Shown: in pieces, positions 45,680 through 56,448 of the stretch
Layout: each line of letters begins with the position of its first letter
Position numbering within the stretch: the first letter of the stretch is position 1
NCBI RefSeq assembly: GCF_000264765.2
Contig: NZ_CP006664.1
Location: forward strand, 2,976,001-3,040,000
Direction: 5' to 3'
Source of the DNA: Edwardsiella anguillarum ET080813
Lineage (GTDB): Bacteria; Pseudomonadota; Gammaproteobacteria; Enterobacterales; Enterobacteriaceae
DNA length: 64,000 nt
Notes under the pieces: generated by a model
What the model saw: the letters and a program-made list of their open reading frames with translations, nothing else
Told to the model about the DNA's origin: nothing
Database searches by the model: none
Position numbers and translations under genes: made by a program

Positions 45680-47041
45680 TTATTGGGCGTGAGGGTTACG
45701 GGTACTAGTGCCCTGTAGGTTACGCATGAGCAGGGCATAGGCCAGATCGATCTCCGCCGGTAGCGGAATATAGACTGTATGCCCGTTGCCCGGCGCGACG
45801 TCGGTCGGCTGGCCCTGCCTGTCGCGCAGATCGTCCAGGGTGAACTGAATATTGCCCTGCGGCGTCATCAGCTCCAGGCTGTCGCCGCGGGAAAACTTGT
45901 TTTTCACCAGCACTTCGGCATAGCCATCGCGGCGCTCACCGCTGAGCTCGCCGACGAACTGCTGGCGATCGGAGACGGAGTAGCCGTAGTCATAGTTCTG
46001 CTGATCTTCGTGTACGTGGCGACGCAGGAAACCTTCGGTATAGCCGCGGTGCGCCAGCGACTCCAGGGTGGTCAGCAGGCTGGGATCGAAAGGCTTGCCG
46101 GCCACCGCATCATCGATCGCTTTGCGGTAAACCTGCGCCGTGCGGGCGCAGTAGTAAAACGACTTGGTGCGCCCCTCAATTTTCAGCGAGTGCACCCCCA
46201 TCTCCGTCAGACGTCCCACGTGCTGAATGGCGCGCAGATCCTTTGAATTCATAATATAGGTGCCGTGCTCGTCTTCAAAGGCGCTCATATACTCACCCGG
46301 GCGCATGCTCTCTTCCAGCATGAAGACCCGGTTGGTCGGCGCACCGATGCCTAGGGTGGGTTCGACCTGCTGCACCGGGATCGGCTGGTGCTGATGCACA
46401 ATGTTGCCGACCTCGTCCTCTTTGCCTTCCTGCACCTTGTATTCCCAGCGGCAGGCGTTGGTGCAGGTGCCCTGGTTGGGATCGCGCTTATTGATATAGC
46501 CTGATAGCAGGCAGCGTCCGGAATAGGCCATGCACAGCGCGCCGTGGACGAACACCTCCAGCTCCATCTGCGGTACCTGTGCGCGGATTTCGGCGATCTC
46601 CTCCAGCGACAGCTCTCGCGACAGGATCACGCGAGTCAGCCCCATCTGCTGCCAGAATTTTACCGTTGCCCAGTTGACCGCGTTAGCCTGTACCGATAGA
46701 TGAATCGCCATCGACGGAAACGCGTCGCGCACCATCGAGATCAGGCCAGGATCGGACATGATCAGGGCATCCGGCCCCATATCGATGACCGGCCTAAGAT
46801 CGCGCAGAAAGGTTTTCAGCTTCGCGTTGTGCGGCGCAATATTGACCACCACGTAGAACTTCTTGCCCAGCGCATGGGCTTCCTGAATACCCAGCGCCAG
46901 GTTTTCATGGTTGAACTCGTTGTTGCGCACGCGCAGGCTATAGCGCGGCTGGCCCGCGTAAACCGCGTCGGCGCCATAGGCAAAGGCGTAACGCATGTTT
47001 TTCAGCGAACCGGCCGGGGACAGTAATTCCGGAGTAAACAT
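45680..47041 (-). CDS. trhP: tRNA hydroxylation protein TrhP (YegQ), U32 family
   Basis: A 453-residue U32-family protein needed for prephenate-dependent formation of 5-hydroxyuridine at the tRNA wobble position. The N-terminus MFTPELLSPAGSLKNMRYAF, the motif FVHGALCMAYSGRCLLSGYI and the cysteines in GTCTNACRWEY are family-typical and probably hold an iron-sulfur cluster. The start at 47041 is chosen over an in-frame codon 24 nt upstream. The set baeR-yegP-trhP-cyaR is the same as in E. coli. Confidence 0.94.
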   Translation of the reverse strand: MFTPELLSPAGSLKNMRYAFAYGADAVYAGQPRYSLRVRNNEFNHENLALGIQEAHALGKKFYVVVNIAPHNAKLKTFLRDLRPVIDMGPDALIMSDPGLISMVRDAFPSMAIHLSVQANAVNWATVKFWQQMGLTRVILSRELSLEEIAEIRAQVPQMELEVFVHGALCMAYSGRCLLSGYINKRDPNQGTCTNACRWEYKVQEGKEDEVGNIVHQHQPIPVQQVEPTLGIGAPTNRVFMLEESMRPGEYMSAFEDEHGTYIMNSKDLRAIQHVGRLTEMGVHSLKIEGRTKSFYYCARTAQVYRKAIDDAVAGKPFDPSLLTTLESLAHRGYTEGFLRRHVHEDQQNYDYGYSVSDRQQFVGELSGERRDGYAEVLVKNKFSRGDSLELMTPQGNIQFTLDDLRDRQGQPTDVAPGNGHTVYIPLPAEIDLAYALLMRNLQGTSTRNPHAQ

Positions 47042-47265
47042 AGATGACTCTCTTGTTCTGATCACAGGTCAGGCTGCAGCGTAGGGCGTGCCTCATCGTC
47101 ATCCGTGCGCGCTGACGCCGCGCGCGGAGCGGAGAGCTGCCCCAGAGGCTTGCAGTAAAGGCGGGCATTATAGAGAGTTGGCGCGGGCAGTACAATCAAG
47201 GCCCCGCCGTGCCCGGAGCCTTGTCGGTGCAGCGCCCGGCAGAAAAGGGCCGGAGTGGTCTCCCG

Positions 47266-47607
47266 TCACTGCCCGCGGCTCAGATCGCGGATGTCGCGGG
47301 TCTGGGCATTCTTTTTAACGGACTGGATCCCTTTACGGGCGGCGCTTTCAGAGCTGTAGTGCTCGCTGTGGCCGATCACCTGATGGTTCTTGGCCTTGAG
47401 TAAAAAGTAGGGTTGCTCCCCTTCACAGCACAGCTCATACTGCGCCTCCTCGGCGGCGTTGGCCTGCACGGAGAGAATGCCGTTTTCGACCGAGGCGTGG
47501 GAGGCGTACATTTCACTGCTGAGGATCACCTCGCCGTTACCGGCCTTGAGGTTGAAATGAAACCGCCCATTAAGGGTGCGTTTGATCTCGTAATAGCCCA
47601 TTGTCAT
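47266..47607 (-). CDS. yegP: DUF1508 protein YegP
   Basis: A 113-residue protein with two tandem DUF1508 repeats: FHFNLKAGNGEVILSSEMY with ENGILSVQANA, and YFLLKAKNHQVIGHSEHY with RKGIQSVKKNA. It is similar to E. coli YegP (110 residues), whose function is unknown. The start at 47607 has AAGGAG in front with 6-nt spacing; the second ATG at 47601 is an alternative. Located between baeR and trhP as in E. coli. Confidence 0.92.
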   Translation of the reverse strand: MTMGYYEIKRTLNGRFHFNLKAGNGEVILSSEMYASHASVENGILSVQANAAEEAQYELCCEGEQPYFLLKAKNHQVIGHSEHYSSESAARKGIQSVKKNAQTRDIRDLSRGQ

Positions 47608-47637
47608 GGGTATCTCCTTGCCTGTGTTACGATAACG

Positions 47638-47670
47638 AATCCGCCATCGCCGCGTGGCGAATGGCGGATT
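47638..47670. repeat. Long stem-loop between baeR and yegP
   Basis: AATCCGCCATCGCC and its near-complement GGCGAATGGCGGATT form a 14-bp stem with one bulged A and the loop GCGT. It lies 31 nt upstream of the yegP start and about 95 nt past the baeR stop. There is no U-tract, so it may be a processing or REP-like element rather than a terminator. Confidence 0.65.
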
Positions 47671-47764
47671 ATGGCGGGATACTGTCCATAGTAGTATAGC
47701 GTTCATCAGCACGGCCGGCGGCGCAGGTGCCGAAACCGCATGTATCGCCGCGGCGGGGGAGGCC

Positions 47765-48496
47765 TCAGGCGATGACGCGGCAGGGGGCCCCTTCCCAGCG
47801 GTAGCCGACGCCATACACCGAGCGGATGAGCGGCTCGTCGCCCTCGACAGGTTCAAGCTTGCGTCGCAGATTTTTGATGTGGCTGTCGACGGTGCGGTCG
47901 GTGACCACCCGGTAGTCGTCATACAGGTGATTGAGCAGCTGTTCGCGGGAGAGGACGCTGCCCGGCTGGGTCGCCAGGGTCTTCAGCAGACGGAACTCCG
48001 CCTGGGTCAGATCCAGCGGCTGCTGGCGATAGCTGGCCTGAAAACGGCTTTCATCGATGAGCAGCGGCGCCGGCTCGGACAGGGTATCCTGCAGCCCGCA
48101 GCGGCGCAGGATCGTCTTCACCCGGGCGACCACCTCGCGCGGGCTATAGGGCTTGCAAATATAGTCATCAGCGCCGATCTCCAGCCCCAGCAGACGATCT
48201 ATCTCCTCGATCTTGGCGGTGACCATCACGATCGGTACCTCTGAGGTGCGGCGGATCTCGCGGCACAGCGTCAGGCCGTCGACGCCCGGCAGCATCAGAT
48301 CCAGCAAAATCAAATCGCAGAGATGCTCCTGCAGGTAGGGCAGCACCTCATCGCCCCGGCTCAGCCAGTGAGGGCGATAGCCGGCGGCGATCAGATAGTC
48401 GATCAGCAACTGACCCAGCTTGGGCTCATCTTCAACGATCAGGACGCGCGCCCCCTGCGGCTCGGGCATCAGCGGGGTGGTGGCAAGCATATTCAT
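47765..48496 (-). CDS. baeR: Two-component response regulator BaeR
   Basis: A 243-residue OmpR-family regulator. The receiver domain has [18 protein letters not shown], the phospho-acceptor aspartate in [16 protein letters not shown], and [20 protein letters not shown] with the conserved lysine in [12 protein letters not shown]. The winged helix has [20 protein letters not shown]. It is very close to E. coli BaeR, the envelope-stress regulator of mdtABC, acrD and spy. GGGAG precedes the ATG at 48496. It follows baeS after 107 nt. Confidence 0.95.
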   Translation of the reverse strand: MNMLATTPLMPEPQGARVLIVEDEPKLGQLLIDYLIAAGYRPHWLSRGDEVLPYLQEHLCDLILLDLMLPGVDGLTLCREIRRTSEVPIVMVTAKIEEIDRLLGLEIGADDYICKPYSPREVVARVKTILRRCGLQDTLSEPAPLLIDESRFQASYRQQPLDLTQAEFRLLKTLATQPGSVLSREQLLNHLYDDYRVVTDRTVDSHIKNLRRKLEPVEGDEPLIRSVYGVGYRWEGAPCRVIA

Positions 48497-48602
48497 CGGT
48501 CTACTCCCGGTTAGGCATCATCAGGTTAAGGCTCGAACGGCGCCGGTGCACCGGCCAGGGGCATCGCGCCGCCGCCGGTGGCCGTATGGCTTTTACGGTG
48601 GT

Positions 48603-49976
48603 TCAGGTCTGCGGCTCCAGCGGCAGGGTTACGGTCATCGCGACGCCGCCCAGCGGCGAATGGCTGGCGCTCAGGCTGCCGCCGTGGGCGGCGACAATAT
48701 TCTGACAGATGGACAGCCCGAGCCCCGAGCCCCCGCTGGCGCGGCTACGCGAGCCCTCCGCGCGGTAAAAGCGCTCAAAGATATGCTGCAGTTGCTCCGC
48801 GCTGACGCCCGGCGCGCTGTCCTGCCAGCACAGCGTCAGCGTATCGCTACTCTTTTGGCCCACGATCTGCAGCTCGCCGCCGCTATCGGTGTAGCGTAGG
48901 CTATTTTCCAGCAGGTTGTTAAACAGCTGCAGCAGACGGTCGGGATCGCCGAACACTCGGGCCGCGTCCGGCAGCCGCAGGGTCAGACGGATCCCTTTGG
49001 CGGCCAGCCGATCGCGAAACGCGCCGGCGGCGGCCTGCACTAGGGCGCTCGCCTCGATGGGGCTTTTACGGTAGGCCAGGGCGCCGGCGTCGGAGAGCGA
49101 CAGCTGGTGCAGATCGTTGACCAGCTTGGTCAGGATGCTGACCTCCGCCTGCAGCGAGGTCAGCGAGTCGGGAGTGAGGCGTCGTACCCCATCCTGCAGC
49201 GCCTCCAGCTCTCCGCGCAGCACCGCCAGCGGCGTGCGCAGCTCGTGGGAGACGTCGGCCATCAGCGCCCGGCGGATCTGTTCGTTGCGCTCCAGCGTGA
49301 TGGCCAGCTGATTGAAGTCCTGCGCCAGCCGCCCCAGTTCGTCGCGGCTGCTGACGTCGACGCGGGTGGCAAAATTACCGGCGGCCAGCTGGTGCATGGC
49401 GTCGATCAGCCGTTTGACCGGCGCCAGCATGCCGCGCGATAGCAGCAGGGTCACCGCCGCCGCCAGCAGGGTCGCCAGGGCGACGATAAACCAGCTGGTG
49501 CGGCGCTGCTGGCGATCAAAGTTAATATCGGTGTTGCGTGTCAGGCGCTCGGGCGGGGTCGTCAGCACCCAGCCGACGTCGCGCCCCTGATAGCGTATCG
49601 CGCTACGGATACCGTCGCTCGGCAGGCTCCCCTGCGGGCCGACCAGGCGCCGTCCTTTGGCATCGATGACCCAAAACGGGGTGCGCCAGCCGTGGGGGGG
49701 CAGGCTGCCGTGCAGATTGCTGCTCTGCTCGATATCGCGCATGATTCTAAAGATCATCCGCTCATTGTGACGCAGAAAGTTCCAGTTTCCTTCGCGGGCG
49801 TACAGGGTTTCCAGTTCGCTGGCCATCAGCTGCACCCGCTGCTCATTGCCGTGACGGATATAGTCGATAAAGCCGCGCTCAAAGCTGACGCGCACTCCCC
49901 AGTGCATGATGATCAGCACCAGAATACAGGTGGACAGAATGGCCAGAAAGAGTTTGGCGGAAATACCCAGTCTCAT
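48603..49976 (-). CDS. baeS: Envelope-stress sensor kinase BaeS
   Basis: A 457-residue inner-membrane histidine kinase. The N-terminal helix (about 8-29), a periplasmic sensor region (to about 165) and a second helix (about 168-190) are followed by HAMP, the phospho-acceptor site MADVSHELRTPLAVLRGELEA, and an ATPase domain with NNLLENSLRYTD and GSGLGLSICQNIVAAH. It detects envelope damage from indole, flavonoids, metals and similar stresses and phosphorylates BaeR. The upstream gene is mdtC, 266 nt away, because mdtD is missing. Confidence 0.95.
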   Translation of the reverse strand: MRLGISAKLFLAILSTCILVLIIMHWGVRVSFERGFIDYIRHGNEQRVQLMASELETLYAREGNWNFLRHNERMIFRIMRDIEQSSNLHGSLPPHGWRTPFWVIDAKGRRLVGPQGSLPSDGIRSAIRYQGRDVGWVLTTPPERLTRNTDINFDRQQRRTSWFIVALATLLAAAVTLLLSRGMLAPVKRLIDAMHQLAAGNFATRVDVSSRDELGRLAQDFNQLAITLERNEQIRRALMADVSHELRTPLAVLRGELEALQDGVRRLTPDSLTSLQAEVSILTKLVNDLHQLSLSDAGALAYRKSPIEASALVQAAAGAFRDRLAAKGIRLTLRLPDAARVFGDPDRLLQLFNNLLENSLRYTDSGGELQIVGQKSSDTLTLCWQDSAPGVSAEQLQHIFERFYRAEGSRSRASGGSGLGLSICQNIVAAHGGSLSASHSPLGGVAMTVTLPLEPQT

Positions 49977-50242
49977 GATTTCTCCTCAGGGGGACATCGG
50001 TGACGCTGGCGCCGGCGCCGCTGGCCGTTTGCCGCCGGGGCCAAAAGCGGCGTCGGCCAGGCGATAATAACGGCGATAGCCCGATAGACCAAGATAAAGG
50101 CGCGCCGGACGAGCGGCACGCCCGCGGCGTGGCGGACGCCGAGTGATCACCGTCCGTGTGTGGAGCCCCGTCGGCGGCCGCGCGGTCTGCCGTCCACGGA
50201 CGGATACGCGGCGTTCAGGCATCGCGCTCCGCCTTCGCGGGC
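49977..50242. other. Gap where mdtD would be expected
   Basis: In E. coli mdtD lies between mdtC and baeS (mdtABCD-baeSR). Here only 266 nt separate mdtC and baeS. The segment has no long frame on the minus strand that resembles an MFS transporter, and I cannot identify an mdtD remnant. A TGAGGAGAA ribosome-binding site for baeS is at its left end. It looks like a clean loss of mdtD, or an ancestral state without it. Confidence 0.6.
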
Positions 50243-53200
50243 TCAGTGCACCAGCGGCGACAGGGCTTTCTGCCGGCTGACGCGGGCACGCAGCCTCTCC
50301 ATATACAGGTAGACCACCGGGGTGGTGTACAGCGTCAGGATCTGGCTGACCAGCAGGCCGCCGACGATGGTGATGCCCAGCGGCTGGCGCAGCTCGGCGC
50401 CGTCGCCGTAGCTGAAGGCTAGCGGCAGCGCGCCGAACAGGGCGGCCAGCGTGGTCATCAGAATCGGACGAAAGCGCAGCTGACAGGCCTGATAGATGGC
50501 GTCGCGGGCGCTTAGATGCTGCTCTCGCTCCGCCGTCAGGGCAAAGTCGACCAGCAGAATGGCGTTTTTCTTCACCAGCCCTATCAGCAGCATGATGCCG
50601 ATCAGCGCGATCAGGCTGAAGGGCGCGTTGAACAGCATCAGCGCCAGCAGGGCGCCGACCCCGGCCGACGGCAGGGTCGACAGGATGGTCAGCGGATGGA
50701 TATAGCTTTCATACAGTATGCCCAGCACGATATAGACCGTGGCGATGGCGGCCAGGATCAGGAGCAGCTGGCTGCTCTGCGCCTGCTGAAACAGCAGGGC
50801 GGTGCCGGCAAAGGTGCCGCGCAGGGAGGGCGGGGCGCCCAGGGCGGTCATGGCGCGCTCAATGGCATCGCTGGCGTCGGAGAGCGAGCCGTCCGGCGGC
50901 AGGTTGAAGGAGATGGTGGCCGCGGCGCTCAGCCCCTGATGGTTAACCGACAGCGGCGCGTTGGCCGGCAGCCAGCTGGCGAACCCGGACAGCGGGATCG
51001 GCTGCCCGGCCTGATTGATGATAAACATCTTATCCAGCGCCCGCTCATCCTGGGCGTAGCGCGGATCGACCTCCATCACCACGTGGTATTGGTTAAGCGG
51101 CTGGTAGAGGGTGGAGATTTGGCGCTGACCAAAGGCATTGCTCAGCAACGTGTTGACCTCGCTGACGTTGATCCCCAGCCGCGCCATGGTCGGGCGATCG
51201 TAGGTCAGCAGCATCTCTGCCCCCTTGTCCTGCTGATCGGTGCTGACATCGGTCAGCTGGGGCAGGGCGGCGAGCGCCTTGCGTATCTGCGGCTCCCAGC
51301 GGCGCAGGACGGCGAGATCGTCCGACAGCAGGGTGTACTGATAGCTGGCGTTGCCCTGGCGACCTCCCGCCCGAATATCCTGCACCGCCATCAGAAACAG
51401 GTTCGCGCCCGGCTCGTGGGCCAGCTTAGCGCGCAGACGGGCGATGACCTGTTGGGCATCCTGTTTACGCTCTCCCTGCGGCTTAAGGGCGATAAACATC
51501 ATTCCGCTGTTGACGCGGGCGCCGCCGGTGAAGCCGGTGACGTTGTCTACGTCGGGATCGGCGCGCACGATGCGCATAAAGTCCTGCAGCTTACCGCGCA
51601 TGGCCTGAAACGAGATGCTCTGATCGGCCTGAATAAAGCCCATCAGTCGCCCGGTGTCCTGCTGGGGAAAGAAGGTTTTTGGAATGCTGATATACAGCCA
51701 GATGTTTAACCCGATCACCGCCAGCAGCATCAGCAGAACCCAGCGGGCGTGGTCCAGCGTCCAGCTCAGGGAGCGGGCATAGCCCCGCTGCAGCTGTGCC
51801 GACAGGCGGCGTAGGAGGGTCGGGCGCGCACCACCACCGTCGCGGCGTGGGCGCAGCAGGCGAGCGCACATCATCGGCGTCAGGGTCAGCGCGATCAGCA
51901 GTGAGATGGCGATGGAGACCGACAGCGTGATGGCGAACTCATGAAACAGGCGTCCGGGAATACCGCCCATAAACAGCAGCGGAATAAAGACGGCGACCAG
52001 CGACAGGCTGATGGAGAAGACGGTAAAGCCCACCTCGCGTACGCCGACCAGCGCGGCGCGGCGGGGGTGCAGGCCGTTCTCGATGTGGCGGGCGATGTTT
52101 TCCAGAACCACGATGGCGTCATCCACCACGAACCCGCTGGCGATGGTCAGGGCCATCAGCGACAGGTTGTTCAGACTAAAGCCGCACAGATAGATGGCGG
52201 CGCAGGTGCCGATAAGCGAAACCGGCACCGTGACCGCCGGGATCAGCGTGGCGCGGGCGGAGCGTAGAAACAGGAACACCACCAGGATCACCAGGCCGAT
52301 GGCGATAGCCAGCGACTGCTCGACCTCGCGCAGGGAGGCGCGGATGGTCGGGGTTCGCTCCTGTGCGATATCCAGGGAGACCCCGCCGGGCAGCAGCGCC
52401 CGCAGCGCCGGGAGGTCGCTGCGCAGCCGATCGACGGTTTCAATGATATTGGCGTCGGCGCTGCGGCGGATCATGATGAGGATCGCCGGCTGGCCGTTGC
52501 TCATTCCGGCGTTGCGGACATCCTCGACGCCGTCGCTGATCTGGGCGACATCCTGCAGCCTGAGCGCCGCGCCGTCGCGGTAGCGGATGATCAGCGGACG
52601 GTACTCCTGCGCCGTCATCAGCGCATCGTTGCTCTGCACCTGCCAGCGGCGCCCGTCATCGGCGACGGCGCCCAGCGGGCGGCGGACGTTGGCGCTGGCG
52701 ATGGCCTGACGCACCGTATCCAGCGAGGTTCCCTGATTGAATAGGGCGTCGGGATTGAGATCGATGCGTACCGCGGGCAAGGAGCTGCCGCCGACCGAGA
52801 CATCGCCGACGCCGTCGATTTGGGCGATTTTCTGCGCCAGACGGGTGGAGGCCAGATCGTAGAGATCCCCCTGGGTATACTGCGTCGAGGTCAGCGTCAG
52901 GATCGCGATGGGCGCATCGGAGGGGTTGGCCTTGCGGTAGCTGGGGCGCGCCGGCATGCCGGAGGGCAGTAGGCTCTGGGCGGCGTTCAGTGCGGCCTGG
53001 ACATCGCGCGCCGCGCCATCGATATTTCGGTCGAGATTGAACTGTAAAATGATGCGGGTGGTGCCCAGGCTGCTGCTGGAGGTCATCTCATTGACCCCGG
53101 CGATGCGCCCCAGCGCCCGCTCCAGCGGAGTCGCGACCGAGGCGGCCATGGTCTCTGCCGAGGCGCCCGGCAGGGAGGCGCTGACCATGATCACCGGGAA

Positions 53201-53323
53201 ATCCACCTGCGGCAGCGGGGCGACCGGCAGCAGGCGCAGGCCGAGCAGCCCCGCCAGGGTGATCGCCAGCGCCAGTAGGCTGGTGGCCACCGGACGGTTG
53301 ATAAACAGGGCGAAGCCGCTCAT
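50243..53323 (-). CDS. mdtC: RND multidrug efflux transporter MdtC
   Basis: A 1026-residue RND pump subunit, one residue longer than E. coli MdtC. Twelve membrane helices and two large periplasmic loops are expected from the sequence. Signatures are [19 protein letters not shown] near the N-terminus, the helix 4 motif [19 protein letters not shown] with the proton-relay aspartates, [20 protein letters not shown], and the C-terminal [19 protein letters not shown]. MdtB and MdtC form a heterotrimer with MdtA and TolC, exporting bile salts, novobiocin and other compounds. The start overlaps the mdtB stop by 4 nt. Confidence 0.96.
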   Translation of the reverse strand: MSGFALFINRPVATSLLALAITLAGLLGLRLLPVAPLPQVDFPVIMVSASLPGASAETMAASVATPLERALGRIAGVNEMTSSSSLGTTRIILQFNLDRNIDGAARDVQAALNAAQSLLPSGMPARPSYRKANPSDAPIAILTLTSTQYTQGDLYDLASTRLAQKIAQIDGVGDVSVGGSSLPAVRIDLNPDALFNQGTSLDTVRQAIASANVRRPLGAVADDGRRWQVQSNDALMTAQEYRPLIIRYRDGAALRLQDVAQISDGVEDVRNAGMSNGQPAILIMIRRSADANIIETVDRLRSDLPALRALLPGGVSLDIAQERTPTIRASLREVEQSLAIAIGLVILVVFLFLRSARATLIPAVTVPVSLIGTCAAIYLCGFSLNNLSLMALTIASGFVVDDAIVVLENIARHIENGLHPRRAALVGVREVGFTVFSISLSLVAVFIPLLFMGGIPGRLFHEFAITLSVSIAISLLIALTLTPMMCARLLRPRRDGGGARPTLLRRLSAQLQRGYARSLSWTLDHARWVLLMLLAVIGLNIWLYISIPKTFFPQQDTGRLMGFIQADQSISFQAMRGKLQDFMRIVRADPDVDNVTGFTGGARVNSGMMFIALKPQGERKQDAQQVIARLRAKLAHEPGANLFLMAVQDIRAGGRQGNASYQYTLLSDDLAVLRRWEPQIRKALAALPQLTDVSTDQQDKGAEMLLTYDRPTMARLGINVSEVNTLLSNAFGQRQISTLYQPLNQYHVVMEVDPRYAQDERALDKMFIINQAGQPIPLSGFASWLPANAPLSVNHQGLSAAATISFNLPPDGSLSDASDAIERAMTALGAPPSLRGTFAGTALLFQQAQSSQLLLILAAIATVYIVLGILYESYIHPLTILSTLPSAGVGALLALMLFNAPFSLIALIGIMLLIGLVKKNAILLVDFALTAEREQHLSARDAIYQACQLRFRPILMTTLAALFGALPLAFSYGDGAELRQPLGITIVGGLLVSQILTLYTTPVVYLYMERLRARVSRQKALSPLVH

Positions 53324-56300
53324 CGCGCCGGGACTCCCCGCGCCGGGCGACGGGTGTTACGCGCCAGGCGATCGAAGGCCAGGTAGATGACCGGGGTGGT
53401 GAACAGGGTCAGGATCTGGCTGACGATCAGCCCACCGACCATGCAGATCCCCAGAGGCTGACGCAGCTCCGCCCCGACCCCCTGGCTGAACATCAGCGGC
53501 AGGGCGCCCAGCAGGGCAGCCAGGGTGGTCATCAGAATCGGGCGAAAGCGCAGCAGGCAGGCCTGATAGATGGCGTCGCGCGGCGCCATGCCCTGCGTGC
53601 GCTCCGCCGCCAGGGCGAAGTCGATCATCATGATGGCGTTCTTCTTCACGATGCCGATCAGCAGGATGATACCGATGATGGCGATCACATCCAGCGCCTG
53701 CCCGCTCAACATCAGCGCCAGCAGGGCGCCGACCCCGGCCGACGGCAGGGTCGAGAGAATGGTGATCGGGTGAATAAAGCTTTCATACAGAATCCCCAGC
53801 ACGATATACATCGCCACGATGGCCGCCAGAATCAGCCACAGCGTGCTGTCTAGCGCGCTCTGGAACGCCAGGGCCGCGCCCTGGAAGTGCAGCGTCATGT
53901 CGGCCGGCATCCCGATAGCGCGTCGGGCGGCGTCGATTTCGGCGATGGCCTGCTCCAGCGTGTAGCCGTCGGGGACGTTGAAGGAGAGGGTCGCCGAGGG
54001 AAACTGGTCGAGGTGGTTTATCGCCAGCACGCCGTGGCGCTGCTCAACGGTGGCGATGCTGGCCAGTGGAATGGCGCTGCCGTCGGCGGCGGTCAGGTAG
54101 ATGCGCTGCAGCGCCGTCAGACCCTCCTGATGGGCGCGCTCCTGCTCCAGCACCACCCTATACTGGTTGGACTGGGTATAGATGGTGGAGATCAGGCGCT
54201 GGCCAAAGGCGTTATACAGGGCGTTGTCAACGTCCTGCATCGCGATGCCAAGGCGGCTGGCGCTGTCGCGGTTGACGTTGACGTACGCCACCAGCCCCTG
54301 ATCCTGCCAGTCGCTGTTCACCTCTTTCAGCATCGGCGACTGGGCGAGACGCGCCTGCAGGCGCGGCACCCAGGTCTGGAGCTCATCCAGCGACATGGCC
54401 TGCAGGGTGAAGGGATAGCGGGCGCGGCCCGGCAGGGTATCGATGGTCATGTCCTGTACCGGCTGTAGATACAGCGAGATGCCGCCGACCCGGGCCGCCA
54501 GCGCCTGCAGGCGGGGGATGATGCGATCGATGCGATCGCGGCGGTCGGCCAGCGGTTTTAAGACGATCTGCAGCCGCCCGCTGTTGAGAGTCGGGTTGAC
54601 GCCGTCGACGCCGACGAAGGCGCTGACGCTGGCCACGTCCGGATCGCGCAGCAATGCTTCGCTCAGCTGACGCTGGCGCTCGGCCATGGCGCTGAAGGAG
54701 ATCGACTGCGGGGCATACACCGTGCCCTGGATCAGGCTGTTATCCTGCTGCGGGAAGAACCCCTTGGGGATGATGAGGTAGAGCAACACCGTCAGCATCA
54801 GGGTGGCGACGGCGACGCCCAGGGTGAGCCGCGGATGGCGTAGCGCCAGGCGCAGCGCGCGGCCATAGCCCGCGATCAGGCGCTGGAATTGCCGCTCGCA
54901 GGCCAGCGAGAAGCGGTTTTGGCGCCGCAGGCTCTCCTGGCTCAGCAGACGGGCGCACATCATCGGCGTCAGGGTCAGGGAGACGACGGCGGAGATCAGA
55001 ATGGCGACCGCCAGCGTGACGGCGAATTCGCGGAACAGCCGACCGATAATATCGCCCATAAACAGCAGCGGGATCAGCACGGCGATCAGGGAGAAGGTCA
55101 GCGAGATAATGGTGAAGCCGATTTCACCGGCGCCTTTCAGGGCGGCGCGCAGGGGCGGATCGCCGTTCTCCAGGTGACGCTCGATGTTTTCGATCACCAC
55201 GATGGCGTCGTCCACCACGAAGCCGGTGGCGATGGTCAACGCCATCAGCGTCAGGTTATTGATCGAAAACCCCAGAAAATACATCGCGGCGAAGGTGCCG
55301 ATCAGCGACAGCGGAACGGCGACGCCGGGGATCAGGGTCGCGGGCAGGTTACGCAGGAACAGGTAGATCACCATCACCACCAGCGCGACGGCCAGCAGCA
55401 GCTCGTGGCGCACGTCGCTGACGGAGGCGCGGATGGTCTGGGTGCGGTCGTTCAGGACGCTGATTTTGACCGAGGCGGGCAGGCTTTCGCGCAACTGCGG
55501 CAGCTGGGCCAGCACGGCATCGGCCGTGGCGATGACGTTGGCGCCGGGCTGGCGCTGCACGTTGATGACGATGGCCGGATGATTATTGGCCCAGGCGGCC
55601 AGCTGGGTGTTTTCCGCCCCTTGCTCGACGCTGGCGATATCGCGCAGGTAGACCGGTGCGCCGCTGCGGTAGGCGACGATCAGGTTCTGGTACTCCTGCG
55701 CCGATCTCAGCTGATCGTTAGCGTTCAGGGTGATGGCTCGGGTAGGGCCGTCCAGGCTCCCCTTGGGCGAATTCACGTTGGCGCTGGCGATGGCGCTGCG
55801 GACAGCCTCGCTGCTGAGGCCATAGGCCGCGGCGGCCGTGCCGTTCAGACGCACGCGCACGGCCGGGCGCTGGCCGCCGGCCAGGGTAACCAGCCCGACG
55901 CCGCCGACCTGCGCGATCTTCTGGGATATTCGCGTCTCCACCAGATCTTCGACCTGTGGCAGGCTGAGGGCATCGGAGACCACCGCCAGCGTCAGGATCG
56001 GCGGATCGGCGGGGTTGACCTTGCTGTAGATCGGAGGATAGGGAAGATCGTTCGGCAGCAGATTGGTCGCGGCGTTGATCGCCGCCTGCACCTCCTGCTC
56101 CGCGACGTCCAGTGCCAGCGACAGCTGGAACTGCAGCGTGATCACCGATGCGCCGCCGCTGCTCTGCGACGACATCTGCTGCAGGCCGGACATCTGGCCG
56201 AACTGGCGCTCCAGCGGGGCGGTGATCGCCGAGGCGGTCACGTCGGGGCTGGCGCCGGGATACAGGGTGACCACCTGAATGGTCGGGTAGTCGACCTGCG

Positions 56301-56448
56301 GTAGCGCCGACACCGGCAGGGCGCGGTAGGCGACCAGGCCGGCCAGCAGAATGGCGATCATCAATAGCGTGGTGGCGACCGGGCGCAGAATAAACAGGCG
56401 CGAGGGGCCGCCGCCGCGCGGAGCCGGGGAGGCGGGTGTCTGGCTCAT
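53320..56448 (-). CDS. mdtB: RND multidrug efflux transporter MdtB
   Basis: A 1042-residue RND pump subunit paralogous to MdtC. The N-terminus has [19 protein letters not shown] and [20 protein letters not shown]; the helix 4 motif is [20 protein letters not shown]; the C-terminal half has [20 protein letters not shown]. Residues that differ from MdtC in the second half are the expected MdtB type. Coupled by 4-nt overlaps to mdtA in front and mdtC behind, so the three are translated in step. Confidence 0.96.
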   Translation of the reverse strand: MSQTPASPAPRGGGPSRLFILRPVATTLLMIAILLAGLVAYRALPVSALPQVDYPTIQVVTLYPGASPDVTASAITAPLERQFGQMSGLQQMSSQSSGGASVITLQFQLSLALDVAEQEVQAAINAATNLLPNDLPYPPIYSKVNPADPPILTLAVVSDALSLPQVEDLVETRISQKIAQVGGVGLVTLAGGQRPAVRVRLNGTAAAAYGLSSEAVRSAIASANVNSPKGSLDGPTRAITLNANDQLRSAQEYQNLIVAYRSGAPVYLRDIASVEQGAENTQLAAWANNHPAIVINVQRQPGANVIATADAVLAQLPQLRESLPASVKISVLNDRTQTIRASVSDVRHELLLAVALVVMVIYLFLRNLPATLIPGVAVPLSLIGTFAAMYFLGFSINNLTLMALTIATGFVVDDAIVVIENIERHLENGDPPLRAALKGAGEIGFTIISLTFSLIAVLIPLLFMGDIIGRLFREFAVTLAVAILISAVVSLTLTPMMCARLLSQESLRRQNRFSLACERQFQRLIAGYGRALRLALRHPRLTLGVAVATLMLTVLLYLIIPKGFFPQQDNSLIQGTVYAPQSISFSAMAERQRQLSEALLRDPDVASVSAFVGVDGVNPTLNSGRLQIVLKPLADRRDRIDRIIPRLQALAARVGGISLYLQPVQDMTIDTLPGRARYPFTLQAMSLDELQTWVPRLQARLAQSPMLKEVNSDWQDQGLVAYVNVNRDSASRLGIAMQDVDNALYNAFGQRLISTIYTQSNQYRVVLEQERAHQEGLTALQRIYLTAADGSAIPLASIATVEQRHGVLAINHLDQFPSATLSFNVPDGYTLEQAIAEIDAARRAIGMPADMTLHFQGAALAFQSALDSTLWLILAAIVAMYIVLGILYESFIHPITILSTLPSAGVGALLALMLSGQALDVIAIIGIILLIGIVKKNAIMMIDFALAAERTQGMAPRDAIYQACLLRFRPILMTTLAALLGALPLMFSQGVGAELRQPLGICMVGGLIVSQILTLFTTPVIYLAFDRLARNTRRPARGVPAR

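Noticed and set aside
54889-56304. A 471-codon plus-strand frame opposite mdtB
   Set aside because: Composition (Gln, Asp, Gly, His runs) is that of an antisense shadow; mdtB is clearly the gene.
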